From positions 2,108,001-2,172,000 of the forward strand of contig NZ_CP025430.1 of assembly GCF_002847445.1 (NCBI RefSeq): DNA of 64,000 bases, read 5' to 3'. How positions within the stretch are numbered: the first letter of the stretch is position 1; each line of letters starts with the position of its first letter. The notes beneath the pieces were generated by a model. The model made no database searches. It was not told where the DNA came from and saw only the letters and a list, made by a program, of their open reading frames with translations. Positions 53,973 through 63,082 of this stretch are shown here, in pieces. The position numbers and the translations under genes are program-made. Source of the stretch: Paracoccus zhejiangensis (GTDB taxonomy: Bacteria > Pseudomonadota > Alphaproteobacteria > Rhodobacterales > Rhodobacteraceae).

Positions 53973-55825
53973 GCCTGCATCGCCGCATGGGCAATATGGT
54001 CGACGCCTTTCGTCCCGCTGATGGCCCGCCGCCGCGGACCCTTCTGGCCTTCTTTCGCTGGTGCCTCTCGGGGGCCTGGGGCGGGCTGACGCTGGCCGGG
54101 ATCGCCTCGGCGCTGGCCGGGGTCTGCGACGTGCTGACGGCGATCCTTTTGGGCATGGCGGTCGATGCTGTGGCGACGGGCAACCCGACCGATCCGTGGT
54201 CGGAGCAGGCGGCGCTGATCGCGCTGTTCCTGGGGTTCTTCCTGCTGATCCGGCCGGTCATCTTCGGCCTCTCCACCGCCAGTTCCAGCGTTATCGTCGG
54301 CCCGAACATCTTGCCGCTGGTTCTGTCGCGGCTGCATCGCTGGACCATGGGGCAGTCGGTCACCTTCTTTGACAATGATTTCGCCGGGCGACTGGCGCAG
54401 AAGCAGATGCAGACCGCGCGGGCAGTGACCGATGTGGCGACCGAGATGGTCAACGTTGTGGCCTTCGCGCTCGCCTCGGTACTGGGCTCGGCAGCCTTCC
54501 TGGTCGCGGTCGATGGCTGGGGGGCGCTGGCGCTGCTGGTATGGCTGGCCAGCTATTTCGCGCTGATCCGCTTCTTCCTGCCGCTGGTACGCGAACGCTC
54601 GGGCGCGCGCGCCTCGGCCCGGGCAATGGTCACCGGGCAGGTCGTGGACACCATCACCAATATCAAGACGGTGAAGCTGTTCGCGCATACCGATCACGAG
54701 GATCGCGCGGCACTGGGCGCGATGGCCGGTTTCCGCGAACGCGCGCTGGATTTCGGTGTCGTCTCCAGCTGGTTCCGCCTGTCGCTGATGTTCATCGCGG
54801 GCGTCCTGCCGGTGATCCTGATCGGCGGTTCTGTCATGTTGTGGCGCGACGGGCTGGCGACGCCCGGCGATGTGGCCGCCGCCGGGGCGATCTCGATGCG
54901 GCTGAGCCAGATGACCGGCTGGGTCAGCATGGCGCTGATGGGCATGTGGGGCAGCATCGGCGAGGTCGAGGACGGAATGAAGACCCTCGCCCCGCCCCAT
55001 GCGCTGAGCGATGCGCCGGGGGCCATCACGCTGAATCGCGTCAAGGGCCGGATCGACTATGACCATGTGAGCTTTGCCTATGGTCGCGAGACCGGGGGGC
55101 TGGACGATCTGTCGCTGCACATCCTGCCGGGACAGCGGATCGGCATTGTCGGCGCCTCGGGCGCGGGGAAATCGACGCTGGTGGCGCTTCTGTTGCGGCT
55201 CTACGACGTGGAGAAGGGCAAGATCACCCTTGACGGGCATGACATCCGCGAGGTGACGCAGGAAAGCCTGCGCCAGCAGATCGCCATGGTCACGCAGGAA
55301 ACGGCAATGTTCAACCGCTCGGCCCGCGACAATATCCTCTATGGCCGACCCGATGCCAGCATGGCCGAGATCGAGACGGCGGCGAAGGCGGCCGAGGCGC
55401 ATGAGTTCATTTTGGGGCTCGAGGATTATGCCGGGCGCAAAGGCTACGAGGCGCATCTGGGCGAGCGCGGGGTGAAGCTGTCGGGCGGACAGCGCCAGCG
55501 TATCGCCCTAGCCCGCGCCATTCTGAAGGACGCCCCGATCCTCGTGCTGGACGAGGCCACCAGCGCGCTCGACAGCGAGGTCGAGGCGCAGGTGCAGGAG
55601 GCGTTGGCCCGCGCCATGCAGGGCAAGACCGTGCTGGCCATTGCCCACCGGCTGTCGACCATCGCCGAGTTGGACCGGATCATCGTGCTGGACCGGGGCC
55701 GGATCGTCGAGGCGGGAACGCATGAGGACTTGCTGGCCGAGAACGGGCTTTACGCGCGCTACTGGAACCGGCAATCCGGCGGTTTCCTGGGTCTCGACGA
55801 GGCGGCAGAGGAGGCGGCGGAATAG
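53969..55825 (+). CDS. ABC exporter, fused permease and ATPase
   Basis: The 618-residue half-transporter has six membrane segments (about 30-340) and an ATPase domain (about 360-595): Walker A GASGAGKST, Q-loop VTQET, signature LSGGQRQR, Walker B ILVLDEATSALD and H-loop IAHRLS. It would work as a homodimer exporting a lipid or drug-like substrate; MsbA-like and multidrug types cannot be told apart. Its start overlaps cca. Confidence 0.93.
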   Translation: MSLHRRMGNMVDAFRPADGPPPRTLLAFFRWCLSGAWGGLTLAGIASALAGVCDVLTAILLGMAVDAVATGNPTDPWSEQAALIALFLGFFLLIRPVIFGLSTASSSVIVGPNILPLVLSRLHRWTMGQSVTFFDNDFAGRLAQKQMQTARAVTDVATEMVNVVAFALASVLGSAAFLVAVDGWGALALLVWLASYFALIRFFLPLVRERSGARASARAMVTGQVVDTITNIKTVKLFAHTDHEDRAALGAMAGFRERALDFGVVSSWFRLSLMFIAGVLPVILIGGSVMLWRDGLATPGDVAAAGAISMRLSQMTGWVSMALMGMWGSIGEVEDGMKTLAPPHALSDAPGAITLNRVKGRIDYDHVSFAYGRETGGLDDLSLHILPGQRIGIVGASGAGKSTLVALLLRLYDVEKGKITLDGHDIREVTQESLRQQIAMVTQETAMFNRSARDNILYGRPDASMAEIETAAKAAEAHEFILGLEDYAGRKGYEAHLGERGVKLSGGQRQRIALARAILKDAPILVLDEATSALDSEVEAQVQEALARAMQGKTVLAIAHRLSTIAELDRIIVLDRGRIVEAGTHEDLLAENGLYARYWNRQSGGFLGLDEAAEEAAE

Positions 55826-55833
55826 CGGGCGCC

Positions 55834-56226
55834 TTATTGCACGTCGGCCAGCACCCCGGTCGGATCGCCGCCGAACAGCGCCAGCGCACCGGCCCCGGCA
55901 GCGGCCAGCGCGAAGAAGCCACCCGCCATGGCGATATGGGACAGCATCGCGTTCAGGTCCTTGCGATGCGCGGCATAGCCGGTGACGAGGCACCAGAGGC
56001 CCAGCAGCACGCCGAAGGTCCGCACCGGGTAGCCCAGGACCACGCCGATCCCGCCGACGAGTTCGCAGAGGCCCACGAGATAGGCCAGCGCGGTCGCATC
56101 CGGCAGGCCCAGCCCGGCCAGTACCGGCACCAGCTTGGCCTCGCCGCCGCGCAGCTTCAGGAAACCCCAGATGACAAAGGGAACGCCCAGCAGCAAGCGG
56201 GCGATCAGCAGGCCGAAATCATGCAT
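55834..56226 (-). CDS. DoxX family membrane protein
   Basis: The 130-residue protein has four membrane segments and the DoxX pattern LLIARLLLGVPFVIWGFLKL, GLPDATALAYLVGLCELVGGIGVVLG and RKDLNAMLSHIAMAGGF. DoxX-like proteins are membrane proteins of unclear, possibly redox, role. A strong GGAGGTGG lies 6 bp before the ATG at 56226, which excludes the longer frame to 56376. It converges on the exporter gene. Confidence 0.88.
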   Translation of the reverse strand: MHDFGLLIARLLLGVPFVIWGFLKLRGGEAKLVPVLAGLGLPDATALAYLVGLCELVGGIGVVLGYPVRTFGVLLGLWCLVTGYAAHRKDLNAMLSHIAMAGGFFALAAAGAGALALFGGDPTGVLADVQ

Positions 56227-56432
56227 GTGAACCACCTCCCGGTCGGGCCGATGGTGGCAAGATTGCCTCCGTTCGGCAAGAGCGTTGGCAGATTGGTCCC
56301 GAAAATCAGTGATCAAGCCCTCAGACCCGGCGGCGGGGGCTTGAACCACGCGGCAAACTCGCCGACCTACACACAATCATTCCGAACACTGGCCCTGCAC
56401 ATGAATTCCTGCCTTCAGCCCCGCCCTGCCCG

Positions 56433-57656
56433 ATGAGCCGCTGGACCGTCGAAAGACTGGGCCGGCGCGGCGATGGCGTTGCCTTGGGGCCGGTGGGCCG
56501 CGCGCTGGCGCCCCTCACCCTGCCCGGCGAGGAGATCGAGGGTGAGGCACTCGAGGGCCGTATCGCCGCCCCGCGCATCCTGACGCCCTCGCCCGATCGG
56601 GTGCGACCGGTCTGCGGTCATTACCGCGCCTGCGGGGGGTGCTCACTGATGCACGCCTCGGACGAGTTCACCAGCGGCTGGAAGCGGCAGGTGGTCGAGA
56701 CGGCCCTGTCCGCGCAGGGGATCACCGCCGAGGTCGAGGCGGTGCTGACCTCGCCACCCCGTTCGCGACGGCGGGCGGTGTTTTCGGGCCGGCGGACCAA
56801 GAAGGGCGCGCTGCTGGGCTTTCATGCCCGGGCCTCGGACGTGATCGCCGACATCACCGACTGCCGCGTTATCCGCCCCGAAATACAGGCGGCATTGCCG
56901 CTGCTGCGCCGGATCGTGATTGCCGGGGCCTCGCGCAGCGCCGAACTGTCGATCAGCGTCATCCACGGGCCTGCCGGGCTGGATGTGGCCGTTACCGGCG
57001 GCAAGCCGATGATTCCGGACCTGCTGCAGGCACTGGCCGCGCTGGCCGAAGAAGGCGATCTGGCCCGGCTCGATTGGGACGGCGAGGCGATCACCCGCCG
57101 CCCGCCGGCGCTTCCGCTCGGCAGGGCGCTGGTGGTGCCGCCCGCCGGGGCTTTCCTGCAGGCCACCGTTGAGGGCGAGGCGGCGCTGCGTCGGGCGGTG
57201 CTGGAGATGACAACCGGGGCGCGAAAGATCGTCGATCTTTATGCCGGGATCGGCACCTTCACCTTGCCGCTGCTGGAACGCGCCGAGGTTCACGCGGTCG
57301 AGGGTTTGGCCGCGCCGCTCGATTCGCTGATGGCCGGCTGGCGGCGTACCAGCGGGTTGCAGCGGCTGACCGTGGCGACTCGCGACCTCGCCCGGAACCC
57401 GCTTCTGGCCGAGGAACTCACACCCTTTGACGCGATCGTGATCGATCCGCCGCGTGCCGGGGCGGTGGAACAGGCACGCCAGATCGCGGAGTCGCGGGTG
57501 GATCGGGTCGCCTTCGTCGCCTGCGATCCGGTGAATTTCGCCCGGGACGCCCGGATTCTGACCGAAAGCGGCTTCGATCTGGTCCGACTGTTGCTGATAG
57601 ATCAATTCCGCTGGTCGCCACATGTCGAAACGGTCGCGGAATTCCGCCGACGCTAG
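56433..57656 (+). CDS. RlmD-like 23S rRNA (uracil-C5) methyltransferase
   Basis: The 407-residue protein has an N-terminal TRAM-like region (VERLGRRGDGVA), an iron-sulfur motif C-x5-C-x2-C (Cys61, Cys67, Cys70) with a fourth Cys in ITDCRVI, and a SAM-binding methyltransferase domain: DLYAGIGTFTLPL, IDPPRAGA and the catalytic Cys in FVACDPVNFARD. This is the RumA/TrmA family; rRNA U1939 is the likely target, but the exact site is inference. A TTG/ATG choice is settled by the family N-terminus at ATG 56433. Confidence 0.9.
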   Translation: MSRWTVERLGRRGDGVALGPVGRALAPLTLPGEEIEGEALEGRIAAPRILTPSPDRVRPVCGHYRACGGCSLMHASDEFTSGWKRQVVETALSAQGITAEVEAVLTSPPRSRRRAVFSGRRTKKGALLGFHARASDVIADITDCRVIRPEIQAALPLLRRIVIAGASRSAELSISVIHGPAGLDVAVTGGKPMIPDLLQALAALAEEGDLARLDWDGEAITRRPPALPLGRALVVPPAGAFLQATVEGEAALRRAVLEMTTGARKIVDLYAGIGTFTLPLLERAEVHAVEGLAAPLDSLMAGWRRTSGLQRLTVATRDLARNPLLAEELTPFDAIVIDPPRAGAVEQARQIAESRVDRVAFVACDPVNFARDARILTESGFDLVRLLLIDQFRWSPHVETVAEFRRR

Positions 57657-57724
57657 CGCGGTGACCGGCCATATGGTATTTCAAACATAATCAACAACGC
57701 GAAAACAGCGACTAAAGGGCAGTG

Positions 57725-58243
57725 ATGATTCTGACGAGGCGTTCAGCGATGGCGCTGGCGGGGGTTGCGGGTTTGGCAGCCTGCGGCGGCTCCAAAACCA
57801 GCAAGTTCAAATCCTATAGTGGCCCCCCGGTCACCCAGGTCGTTATCAACAAGGACAACCGTCGGATGTTCCTGTTGAGCGGGCAGAAGGTGGTGCGGTC
57901 CTATGACGTGGGTCTTGGCAACCAGCCGGTCGGGCACAAGATGTTCGAGGGCGATGGCAAGACCCCCGAGGGCATGTATTTCATCGACCGGTTCAACCCG
58001 CGCAGTTCCTATCACCTCTCGGTCGGGATCTCCTATCCCGATCCCGAGGATGTGGCGCGCGCGCTGATGTATGGCCGCCAGCCGGGCGGCGACATCTTCA
58101 TCCACGGCCGCGGCCGCGAGGGCAATGCCCTGGCGCCCAAGCGCAAGGACTGGACGGCGGGCTGCATCGCGGTGACCGATACCGAGATCGAGGAAGTCTA
58201 TGCCATGCTGCAAACCGGCGTGCCGGTGGTGATCTATCCCTGA
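57725..58243 (+). CDS. L,D-transpeptidase lipoprotein (YkuD domain)
   Basis: The 172-residue protein has a lipobox LAAC after a Tat-like start (TRRSAMALAGVAGLAAC), then a YkuD domain: VVINKDNRRMFLLSG, TPEGMYFIDRFNP, IFIHGRGRE (catalytic His) and KDWTAGCIAVTD (catalytic Cys). YkuD enzymes make 3-3 peptidoglycan cross-links or attach lipoproteins. The Arg usual after the Cys motif is Val here, as in the YafK-like subgroup. The ATG at 57725 sits 5 bp after AAAGGG. Confidence 0.9.
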   Translation: MILTRRSAMALAGVAGLAACGGSKTSKFKSYSGPPVTQVVINKDNRRMFLLSGQKVVRSYDVGLGNQPVGHKMFEGDGKTPEGMYFIDRFNPRSSYHLSVGISYPDPEDVARALMYGRQPGGDIFIHGRGREGNALAPKRKDWTAGCIAVTDTEIEEVYAMLQTGVPVVIYP

Positions 58244-58348
58244 TCGATCCGCCGCCCGTGGGGACGGGTGGCGTGCAGGGACAACACGACGATCAGGGAA
58301 GACAGGCGTCGCCCGCTTCGCGTGGCGGCGCCTTCGTGCATCCGGCGG

Positions 58349-58963
58349 TCAGCCCGGCAGGACGCCCAGACCCCGCAGATAGATCAGCACCCCGCTTTCC
58401 AGCATGTCCGCCGGAGCGATGGGCGTGCGTCCGCCGGGTTTGCCGCGCGAGAACAACTCGACCACGCCATGGCTCAGCGCCCAGATGTGATTGGCGACCA
58501 TGCGCGCGGGCGGGCGCCGGTCCGGCGGCATCTCGGCAAACAGGTTCTCGGCAGCACGGACCAGCATCCCGAAAGCCCGGTCCGAGGCGCGCGCCAGTTC
58601 GGCATTGCCGGTGATCGAGATACCCGATTCGAACATCGCCATGTAGAAGCCGGGCCGCTCGCGGGCGAAATCCAGGTAGGCCTGTCCCATGCGCAGGAAG
58701 GCCGTCATCGGGTTGGGCCGACCGTCATCGAAGGCCGCCTCGAGCCGGTCGGCAAATTCCAGAAAGCCCTGTCGGGCGACCTCTTCCAGCAGGTCGTCGC
58801 GACCCTTGAAATGGCGATAGGGCGCGGCGGGCGAGACACCGGCGCGGCGGGCGGCCTCGGTCAGGGTGAAAGATTGCGGGCCGGATTCCTCGACCAGCGC
58901 GGCAGTGGCATCGACCAGCGCCTGACGCAGGTTGCCATGGTGATAGGATTTACGGTCGGCCAC
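58349..58963 (-). CDS. TetR/AcrR family regulator with WHG-type C-terminal domain
   Basis: The 204-residue protein begins KSYHHGNLRQALVDATAALV, then has the helix-turn-helix FTLTEAARRAGVSPAAPYRHF (about 32-52), typical of TetR proteins. The C-terminal domain has HIWALSHGVVELF, the WHG motif region. It is the last gene before hpr on the same strand (9 bp downstream of its stop), so it might be read through from the PTS operon. Ligand and target are unknown. Confidence 0.9.
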   Translation of the reverse strand: MADRKSYHHGNLRQALVDATAALVEESGPQSFTLTEAARRAGVSPAAPYRHFKGRDDLLEEVARQGFLEFADRLEAAFDDGRPNPMTAFLRMGQAYLDFARERPGFYMAMFESGISITGNAELARASDRAFGMLVRAAENLFAEMPPDRRPPARMVANHIWALSHGVVELFSRGKPGGRTPIAPADMLESGVLIYLRGLGVLPG

Positions 58964-58972
58964 GCGGTGGCC

Positions 58973-59254
58973 CTACATGCCTTCGCCGAAACAGTCGGCG
59001 ATCAGCGCCTGCAGCGCGTCGGCAAGCAGGGCGGCCTCGGCCCCCGATGTGGTGACGCTGATGGTCTTGCCGCGCTCGGCGGTCAGCATCAAGAGGCCCA
59101 TGATCGAATCGCCCGAGACGGTCATGCCGTCCAACGTCACCTGCGCCTGCGCGTCATGACGCTCGACACATTCGACGAACTTGGCGCTGGCACGGGCGTG
59201 CAACCCCTTGACGTTGATGATCGTCAGGTCGCGGGTAATCGGCGCCGAACTCAT
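58973..59254 (-). CDS. HPr phosphocarrier protein
   Basis: The 93-residue HPr carries phospho-His19 in KGLHARASAKF and the regulatory Ser50 in GDSIMGLLML, the site used by HPr kinase. It would receive phosphate from enzyme I, not encoded here, and pass it to the EIIA protein encoded just upstream. The ATG at 59254 overlaps the EIIA stop (ATGA). It belongs to a regulatory PTS operon without any sugar permease. Confidence 0.94.
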   Translation of the reverse strand: MSSAPITRDLTIINVKGLHARASAKFVECVERHDAQAQVTLDGMTVSGDSIMGLLMLTAERGKTISVTTSGAEAALLADALQALIADCFGEGM

Positions 59255-59673
59255 CCGGCCGCCCGGTTGCCGCGTTCGCACATCTGTTCGGGAACGGTAT
59301 AGGAATTGATGTATTTCCGCCCCGCATCCTTGGCGATGCTGACCGCCTCGCGCACGGGCAGATTGCGGGACTTGGCCAGCTTGACCAGCATGGGCAGGTT
59401 GGCGCCGTAAAGGATGGTACGGTCGCGCAGCGCGCAGGCCGGCATCGACAGGTTCGAGGGTGAGCCGCCGAAAATGTCGGTCACCACCACCACGCCCTGC
59501 CCCTGATCAACCGATTGAGCAGCCGCCATGATCTCGGCCTGTTTGGCGGCGCGGTCATGATCGTCCTCGATCGCCACAGCCACGATACCCTTTTGCGGCC
59601 CCACCACATGTTCGACGGCAGCGAGATATTCCCGCGCCAGTCCACCATGAGCCACGATGACGATTCCGATCAA
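59251..59673 (-). CDS. PTS EIIA component, mannose type
   Basis: The 140-residue protein has the EIIA-Man fold pattern IGIVIVAHGGLAREYLAA with phospho-acceptor His9, VVVTDIFGGSPSNLSM and VLYGANLPMLVKL-like ILYGANLPMLVKL. No EIIB, EIIC or EIID is nearby, so it serves regulation rather than uptake, as in other alphaproteobacteria where this protein relays phosphate from HPr. It lies 28 bp after rapZ. Confidence 0.93.
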   Translation of the reverse strand: MIGIVIVAHGGLAREYLAAVEHVVGPQKGIVAVAIEDDHDRAAKQAEIMAAAQSVDQGQGVVVVTDIFGGSPSNLSMPACALRDRTILYGANLPMLVKLAKSRNLPVREAVSIAKDAGRKYINSYTVPEQMCERGNRAAG

Positions 59674-59701
59674 TCCGACCTACCAGTGCAATCGATCCGG
59701 G

Positions 59702-60664
59702 TCATGCCGTGCCCTGCCCGGCCGAGGCCGAATCGTTTGCAGGTGCCGGCGCCGAACCACGGCGTTCAAGTTCCCTGTGCCTTTTTGACACCCGCCACCC
59801 GGCATCTGCAAGCGCGTCTGCCATTTTTTCAGCCAATGTGACGGAACGGTGTTGCCCTCCGGTACACCCGAATCCGATGGCAAGGTGGGTTTTCCCCTCT
59901 TGCAGGTGTGCCGGAAGGGTAAATTCAACCAGAGCGCGAATCCGGTCGAAGAATTCGGTATAGCGCGGATCGGCCATCACAAAGGCCTGCACCGCCGAGT
60001 CGCGGCCGTCCTGCGCACGCAACTCGGGCTGCCAATGCGGGTTCGCCAGGAAACGGCAGTCGAACATCACGTCGACCCCGCGCGGCACGCCCCGCTTGTA
60101 CGAAAAGGACTGCACCGAAACGGTCAGCCCTGCCGTCTCGGCCGAGCCGAACCAGCGGTTCAGTTCTTCCTTGAGGTCGTGGGGCGACATCTCGCTGGTG
60201 TCGAGCAGCACATCGGCGCGCACCCGGATCGGCGCCAGCAGGTCGATCTCGACCGCAACGCCGTCCAGCGGCGCGCCATCGACCGACAGCGGATGGCGGC
60301 GTCGGGTCTCGTTGAAGCGGCGGACCAGCGTGGCGGGCGCGCAGTCAAGATAGAGGATCTCGGGCGCATAGGCCGGGTTGCGGGTCAGCGCATCGATCAG
60401 TTCGATGACATTCGAGGCCGAGAAATCGCGGTTGCGCACATCCAGTCCGAGGGCCAGCGGCACGGGTCGCGCCGGGCCGTCCAGCAGACGCGGGATCAGC
60501 GTGAGCGGCAGGTTATCGATGGCCTCGAAGCCCAGATCTTCCAGCACGTTGATCGCGGTCGACCGGCCGGCGCCTGAAGGTCCGGTGACAAGCACCAGCC
60601 GCTGTACACCCTCGTCCCGAGGGGTACCTACGGCCGGTCTGATCATCGGGCTGTCCTCAGCCAT
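59702..60664 (-). CDS. rapZ: RNase adapter / nucleotide-binding protein RapZ
   Basis: The 320-residue protein has Walker [13 protein letters not shown] (about 23-34), [25 protein letters not shown] and the C-terminal [11 protein letters not shown] motif of RapZ. In enteric bacteria RapZ binds the small RNAs controlling GlmS and UDP-GlcNAc; its role in alphaproteobacteria is less clear. It stands between hprK and the EIIA gene, an order common in this class. A disordered Ala/Pro-rich tail follows. Confidence 0.93.
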   Translation of the reverse strand: MAEDSPMIRPAVGTPRDEGVQRLVLVTGPSGAGRSTAINVLEDLGFEAIDNLPLTLIPRLLDGPARPVPLALGLDVRNRDFSASNVIELIDALTRNPAYAPEILYLDCAPATLVRRFNETRRRHPLSVDGAPLDGVAVEIDLLAPIRVRADVLLDTSEMSPHDLKEELNRWFGSAETAGLTVSVQSFSYKRGVPRGVDVMFDCRFLANPHWQPELRAQDGRDSAVQAFVMADPRYTEFFDRIRALVEFTLPAHLQEGKTHLAIGFGCTGGQHRSVTLAEKMADALADAGWRVSKRHRELERRGSAPAPANDSASAGQGTA

Positions 60665-60694
60665 GTTTCTCCTGTCGGCGGCAGGGGTGGGCGG

Positions 60695-61123
60695 TCAGGC
60701 AAGGCGACCGCCGATCAACAATTGCCGCAGCGCAGCACCAAGATGAGGCTGGTAGGCCGTTTTGACAAGGGGCAGCGAAATTCCTGCGATTTCAACCTGT
60801 CGCAGCGGCGGCAGACGCTCGCCCCGGTCGTTGCCCAGTTCGACCACCAGCGTCAGTGGAAGTGGCCCGACCGGATCGGCCGCAAGGATGCCGACTCCCC
60901 GCGCCTCGATCTGCCCGCGAATGCTGGCCGGTGCGTCCGCAAGAAGCCGCCCGCCCTCGCGTTGGATCAGGGTCCAGTCATCGCTGATCAGCCCGGCGCC
61001 AAGCGCCATCAGGTCAAGCGCCAGCGACGACTTGCCCGCCCCCGAATCTCCGGTGAGCAGAACGCCCCGCCCGTCCAGCGCGACGCTGCTGCCGCGCAGT
61101 CGCAGACCCGAATCACCCGCCAT
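60695..61123 (-). CDS. hprK: HPr kinase/phosphorylase, C-terminal-domain-only type
   Basis: The short 142-residue protein keeps the catalytic part of HprK: Walker A LLTGDSGAGKSSLAL (about 22-36), LISDDWTLI and RGQIEARGVGIL (the HprK signature). Alphaproteobacterial HprKs lack the N-terminal domain, as here. It phosphorylates the Ser of HPr. GAGGGGG lies 4 bp before the ATG at 61123; upstream in-frame ATGs (61171, 61201) lack such sites. No sensor kinase pair (chvG/chvI) is adjacent; pckA is divergent. Confidence 0.88.
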   Translation of the reverse strand: MAGDSGLRLRGSSVALDGRGVLLTGDSGAGKSSLALDLMALGAGLISDDWTLIQREGGRLLADAPASIRGQIEARGVGILAADPVGPLPLTLVVELGNDRGERLPPLRQVEIAGISLPLVKTAYQPHLGAALRQLLIGGRLA

Positions 61124-61317
61124 TCCGCCCCCTCTGGAGGCCCCGATTGCCGCCCCTGTCCTCCGCATCATGACCGAAAAATGAATTGATGGCGATAACA
61201 TAAGGTGTTTGCGCTAACCCATGCCGGGGTAAGACTTTCTTCATATACACTCCATGTTATAGCGACCCCAGCGGCCCCTTGGACCGCCCTATCACATCTG
61301 CACGGAGCCAAACACCG
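61124..61317. promoter_or_regulatory. Divergent hprK-pckA promoter region
   Basis: This 194-bp AT-rich spacer should contain the promoters of both genes. GGAG (61304-61307) serves the pckA ATG at 61318. No clear operator was found. Confidence 0.4.
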
Positions 61318-62913
61318 ATGACCACGCGCGTGAACCCGAATTGCCGACTGGAGGATCAGGGAATCGAGGGACTCGGCCGGGTCTATTACAACCTGCTGGA
61401 ACCCGCCCTGATGAACGAGGCGATCGCCCGTGGCGAAGGTCAGCTGGGTCTGGGTGGCACCTTCCTCGTCCATACCGGCGCCCATACCGGCCGCTCGCCC
61501 AAGGACAAGTTCGTGGTCCGCACGCCCGGCGTTGAGGACAGCATCTGGTGGGAAAACAACAAGCCGATGGCGCCCGAGCAGTTCGACCTGCTGCATCAGG
61601 ACATGCTGGCCCATATGAAAGGTCGCGACTATTTCGTGCAGGACCTGTTCGGCGGCGCCGATCCCGAGCTGCGCCTTGACGTGCGGCTGGTGACCGAGCT
61701 TGCCTGGCACAACCTGTTCATCCGCCACCTGCTGCGCCGCCCCGACGCGGCCGAGCTGGCGACCTTCGTGCCGGAATTCACCATCATCAACTGCCCCGGC
61801 TTCAAGGCCGATCCGGCCCGCCACGGCACCCGCAGCGAGACCGTGATCGCGCTCAACTTCGAGAAGAAGCTGATCCTGATCGGCAATACCGCCTATGCCG
61901 GCGAGAACAAGAAATCGGTCTTCACCCTGTTGAACTACATCCTGCCGGCCAAGGGCGTGATGCCGATGCATTGCAGCGCCAATCACGCGCCGGGCGATGC
62001 CGATGACGTGGCGATCTTCTTCGGCCTGTCGGGCACCGGCAAGACCACGCTGTCGGCCGAACCCTCGCGCGTGCTGATCGGCGATGACGAGCATGGCTGG
62101 TCCGAGCGCGGTATCTTCAACTTCGAAGGCGGCTGCTACGCCAAGACCATCAACCTCTCGCCCAAGGCCGAGCCGGAAATCTATGCGACCACCTCGCGTT
62201 TCGGCACCGTGATCGAGAACATGGTCCATGACCCCGACACGCTGGAACTGGATTTCGAGGATAACTCGATCACCGACAACATGCGTGCGGCCTATCCGCT
62301 CGAGGCGATCTCTAACGCCTCGCCCACCAGCGTTGGCGGCAAGCCCAAGAACATCATCATGCTGACCTGCGACGCCTATGGCGTGTTGCCGCCGATCGCG
62401 CGGCTGACCCCGGCGCAGGCGATGTATCACTTCCTCTCGGGCTTCACCTCGAAGACCCCGGGCACCGAGGTCGGCGTGGTCGAGCCGGTTCCGACCTTCT
62501 CGACCTGCTTTGGCGCGCCCTTCATGCCGCGCCGTCCCGAGGTCTATGGCAAGCTGCTGCAGGAAAAGATCGCCGAGACCGGCGCCACCTGCTGGCTGGT
62601 GAACACCGGCTGGACCGGCGGCGCCTATGGCACCGGCTCGCGGATGCCGATCGTGGCGACCCGCGCGCTTCTGGCCGCAGCGCTGGATGGCAGCCTGAAC
62701 GACGTGCAGTTCCGCCGCGATCCGAATTTCGGCTTCGAGGTTCCGGTCTCGGTGCCGGGCGTCTCGGACGTGCTGCTGGACCCGCGCCGGACCTGGGCCG
62801 ATGGGGCCGCCTATGACAAGCAGGCGGCGAAACTGGTGCAGATGTTCAGCGACAACTTTGCCCAGTACCTGCCGGCCATCGACGACGACGTGCGCGCCGC
62901 CGCCATCGGCTGA
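61318..62913 (+). CDS. pckA: Phosphoenolpyruvate carboxykinase (ATP)
   Basis: PckA converts oxaloacetate and ATP to phosphoenolpyruvate, the first step of gluconeogenesis. The 531-residue protein has [16 protein letters not shown] (about 50-65), the kinase-1 loop [16 protein letters not shown] (P-loop, about 237-252), the kinase-2 motif IGDDEHGWS and the adenine-binding [15 protein letters not shown]. The ATG at 61318 gives the normal start; an in-frame ATG at 61279 would add 13 residues without family character. Its place beside the PTS operon is common in alphaproteobacteria. Confidence 0.97.
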   Translation: MTTRVNPNCRLEDQGIEGLGRVYYNLLEPALMNEAIARGEGQLGLGGTFLVHTGAHTGRSPKDKFVVRTPGVEDSIWWENNKPMAPEQFDLLHQDMLAHMKGRDYFVQDLFGGADPELRLDVRLVTELAWHNLFIRHLLRRPDAAELATFVPEFTIINCPGFKADPARHGTRSETVIALNFEKKLILIGNTAYAGENKKSVFTLLNYILPAKGVMPMHCSANHAPGDADDVAIFFGLSGTGKTTLSAEPSRVLIGDDEHGWSERGIFNFEGGCYAKTINLSPKAEPEIYATTSRFGTVIENMVHDPDTLELDFEDNSITDNMRAAYPLEAISNASPTSVGGKPKNIIMLTCDAYGVLPPIARLTPAQAMYHFLSGFTSKTPGTEVGVVEPVPTFSTCFGAPFMPRRPEVYGKLLQEKIAETGATCWLVNTGWTGGAYGTGSRMPIVATRALLAAALDGSLNDVQFRRDPNFGFEVPVSVPGVSDVLLDPRRTWADGAAYDKQAAKLVQMFSDNFAQYLPAIDDDVRAAAIG

Positions 62914-62934
62914 GGCTGACCGCCCGACATCCGA

Positions 62935-62958
62935 AAGGCCGCCTTCGGGCGGCCTTTT
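62935..62958 (+). terminator. Intrinsic terminator of pckA
   Basis: AAGGCCGCC (62935-62943) and GGCGGCCTT (62948-62956) pair around a TTCG tetraloop and are followed by TT. It stands 21 bp after the pckA stop. Confidence 0.85.
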
Positions 62959-63082
62959 GCGTTTCGGACGCAACGTCACGGATCAGCCTGCCCTTAGGTC
63001 ACCCCAATAGGTTGAAAATAAACTGCTTTGATCCCCCGAAAGAAGAATCGCGCAAAGCGATAATCAGGGAGGAGAGACGCCC

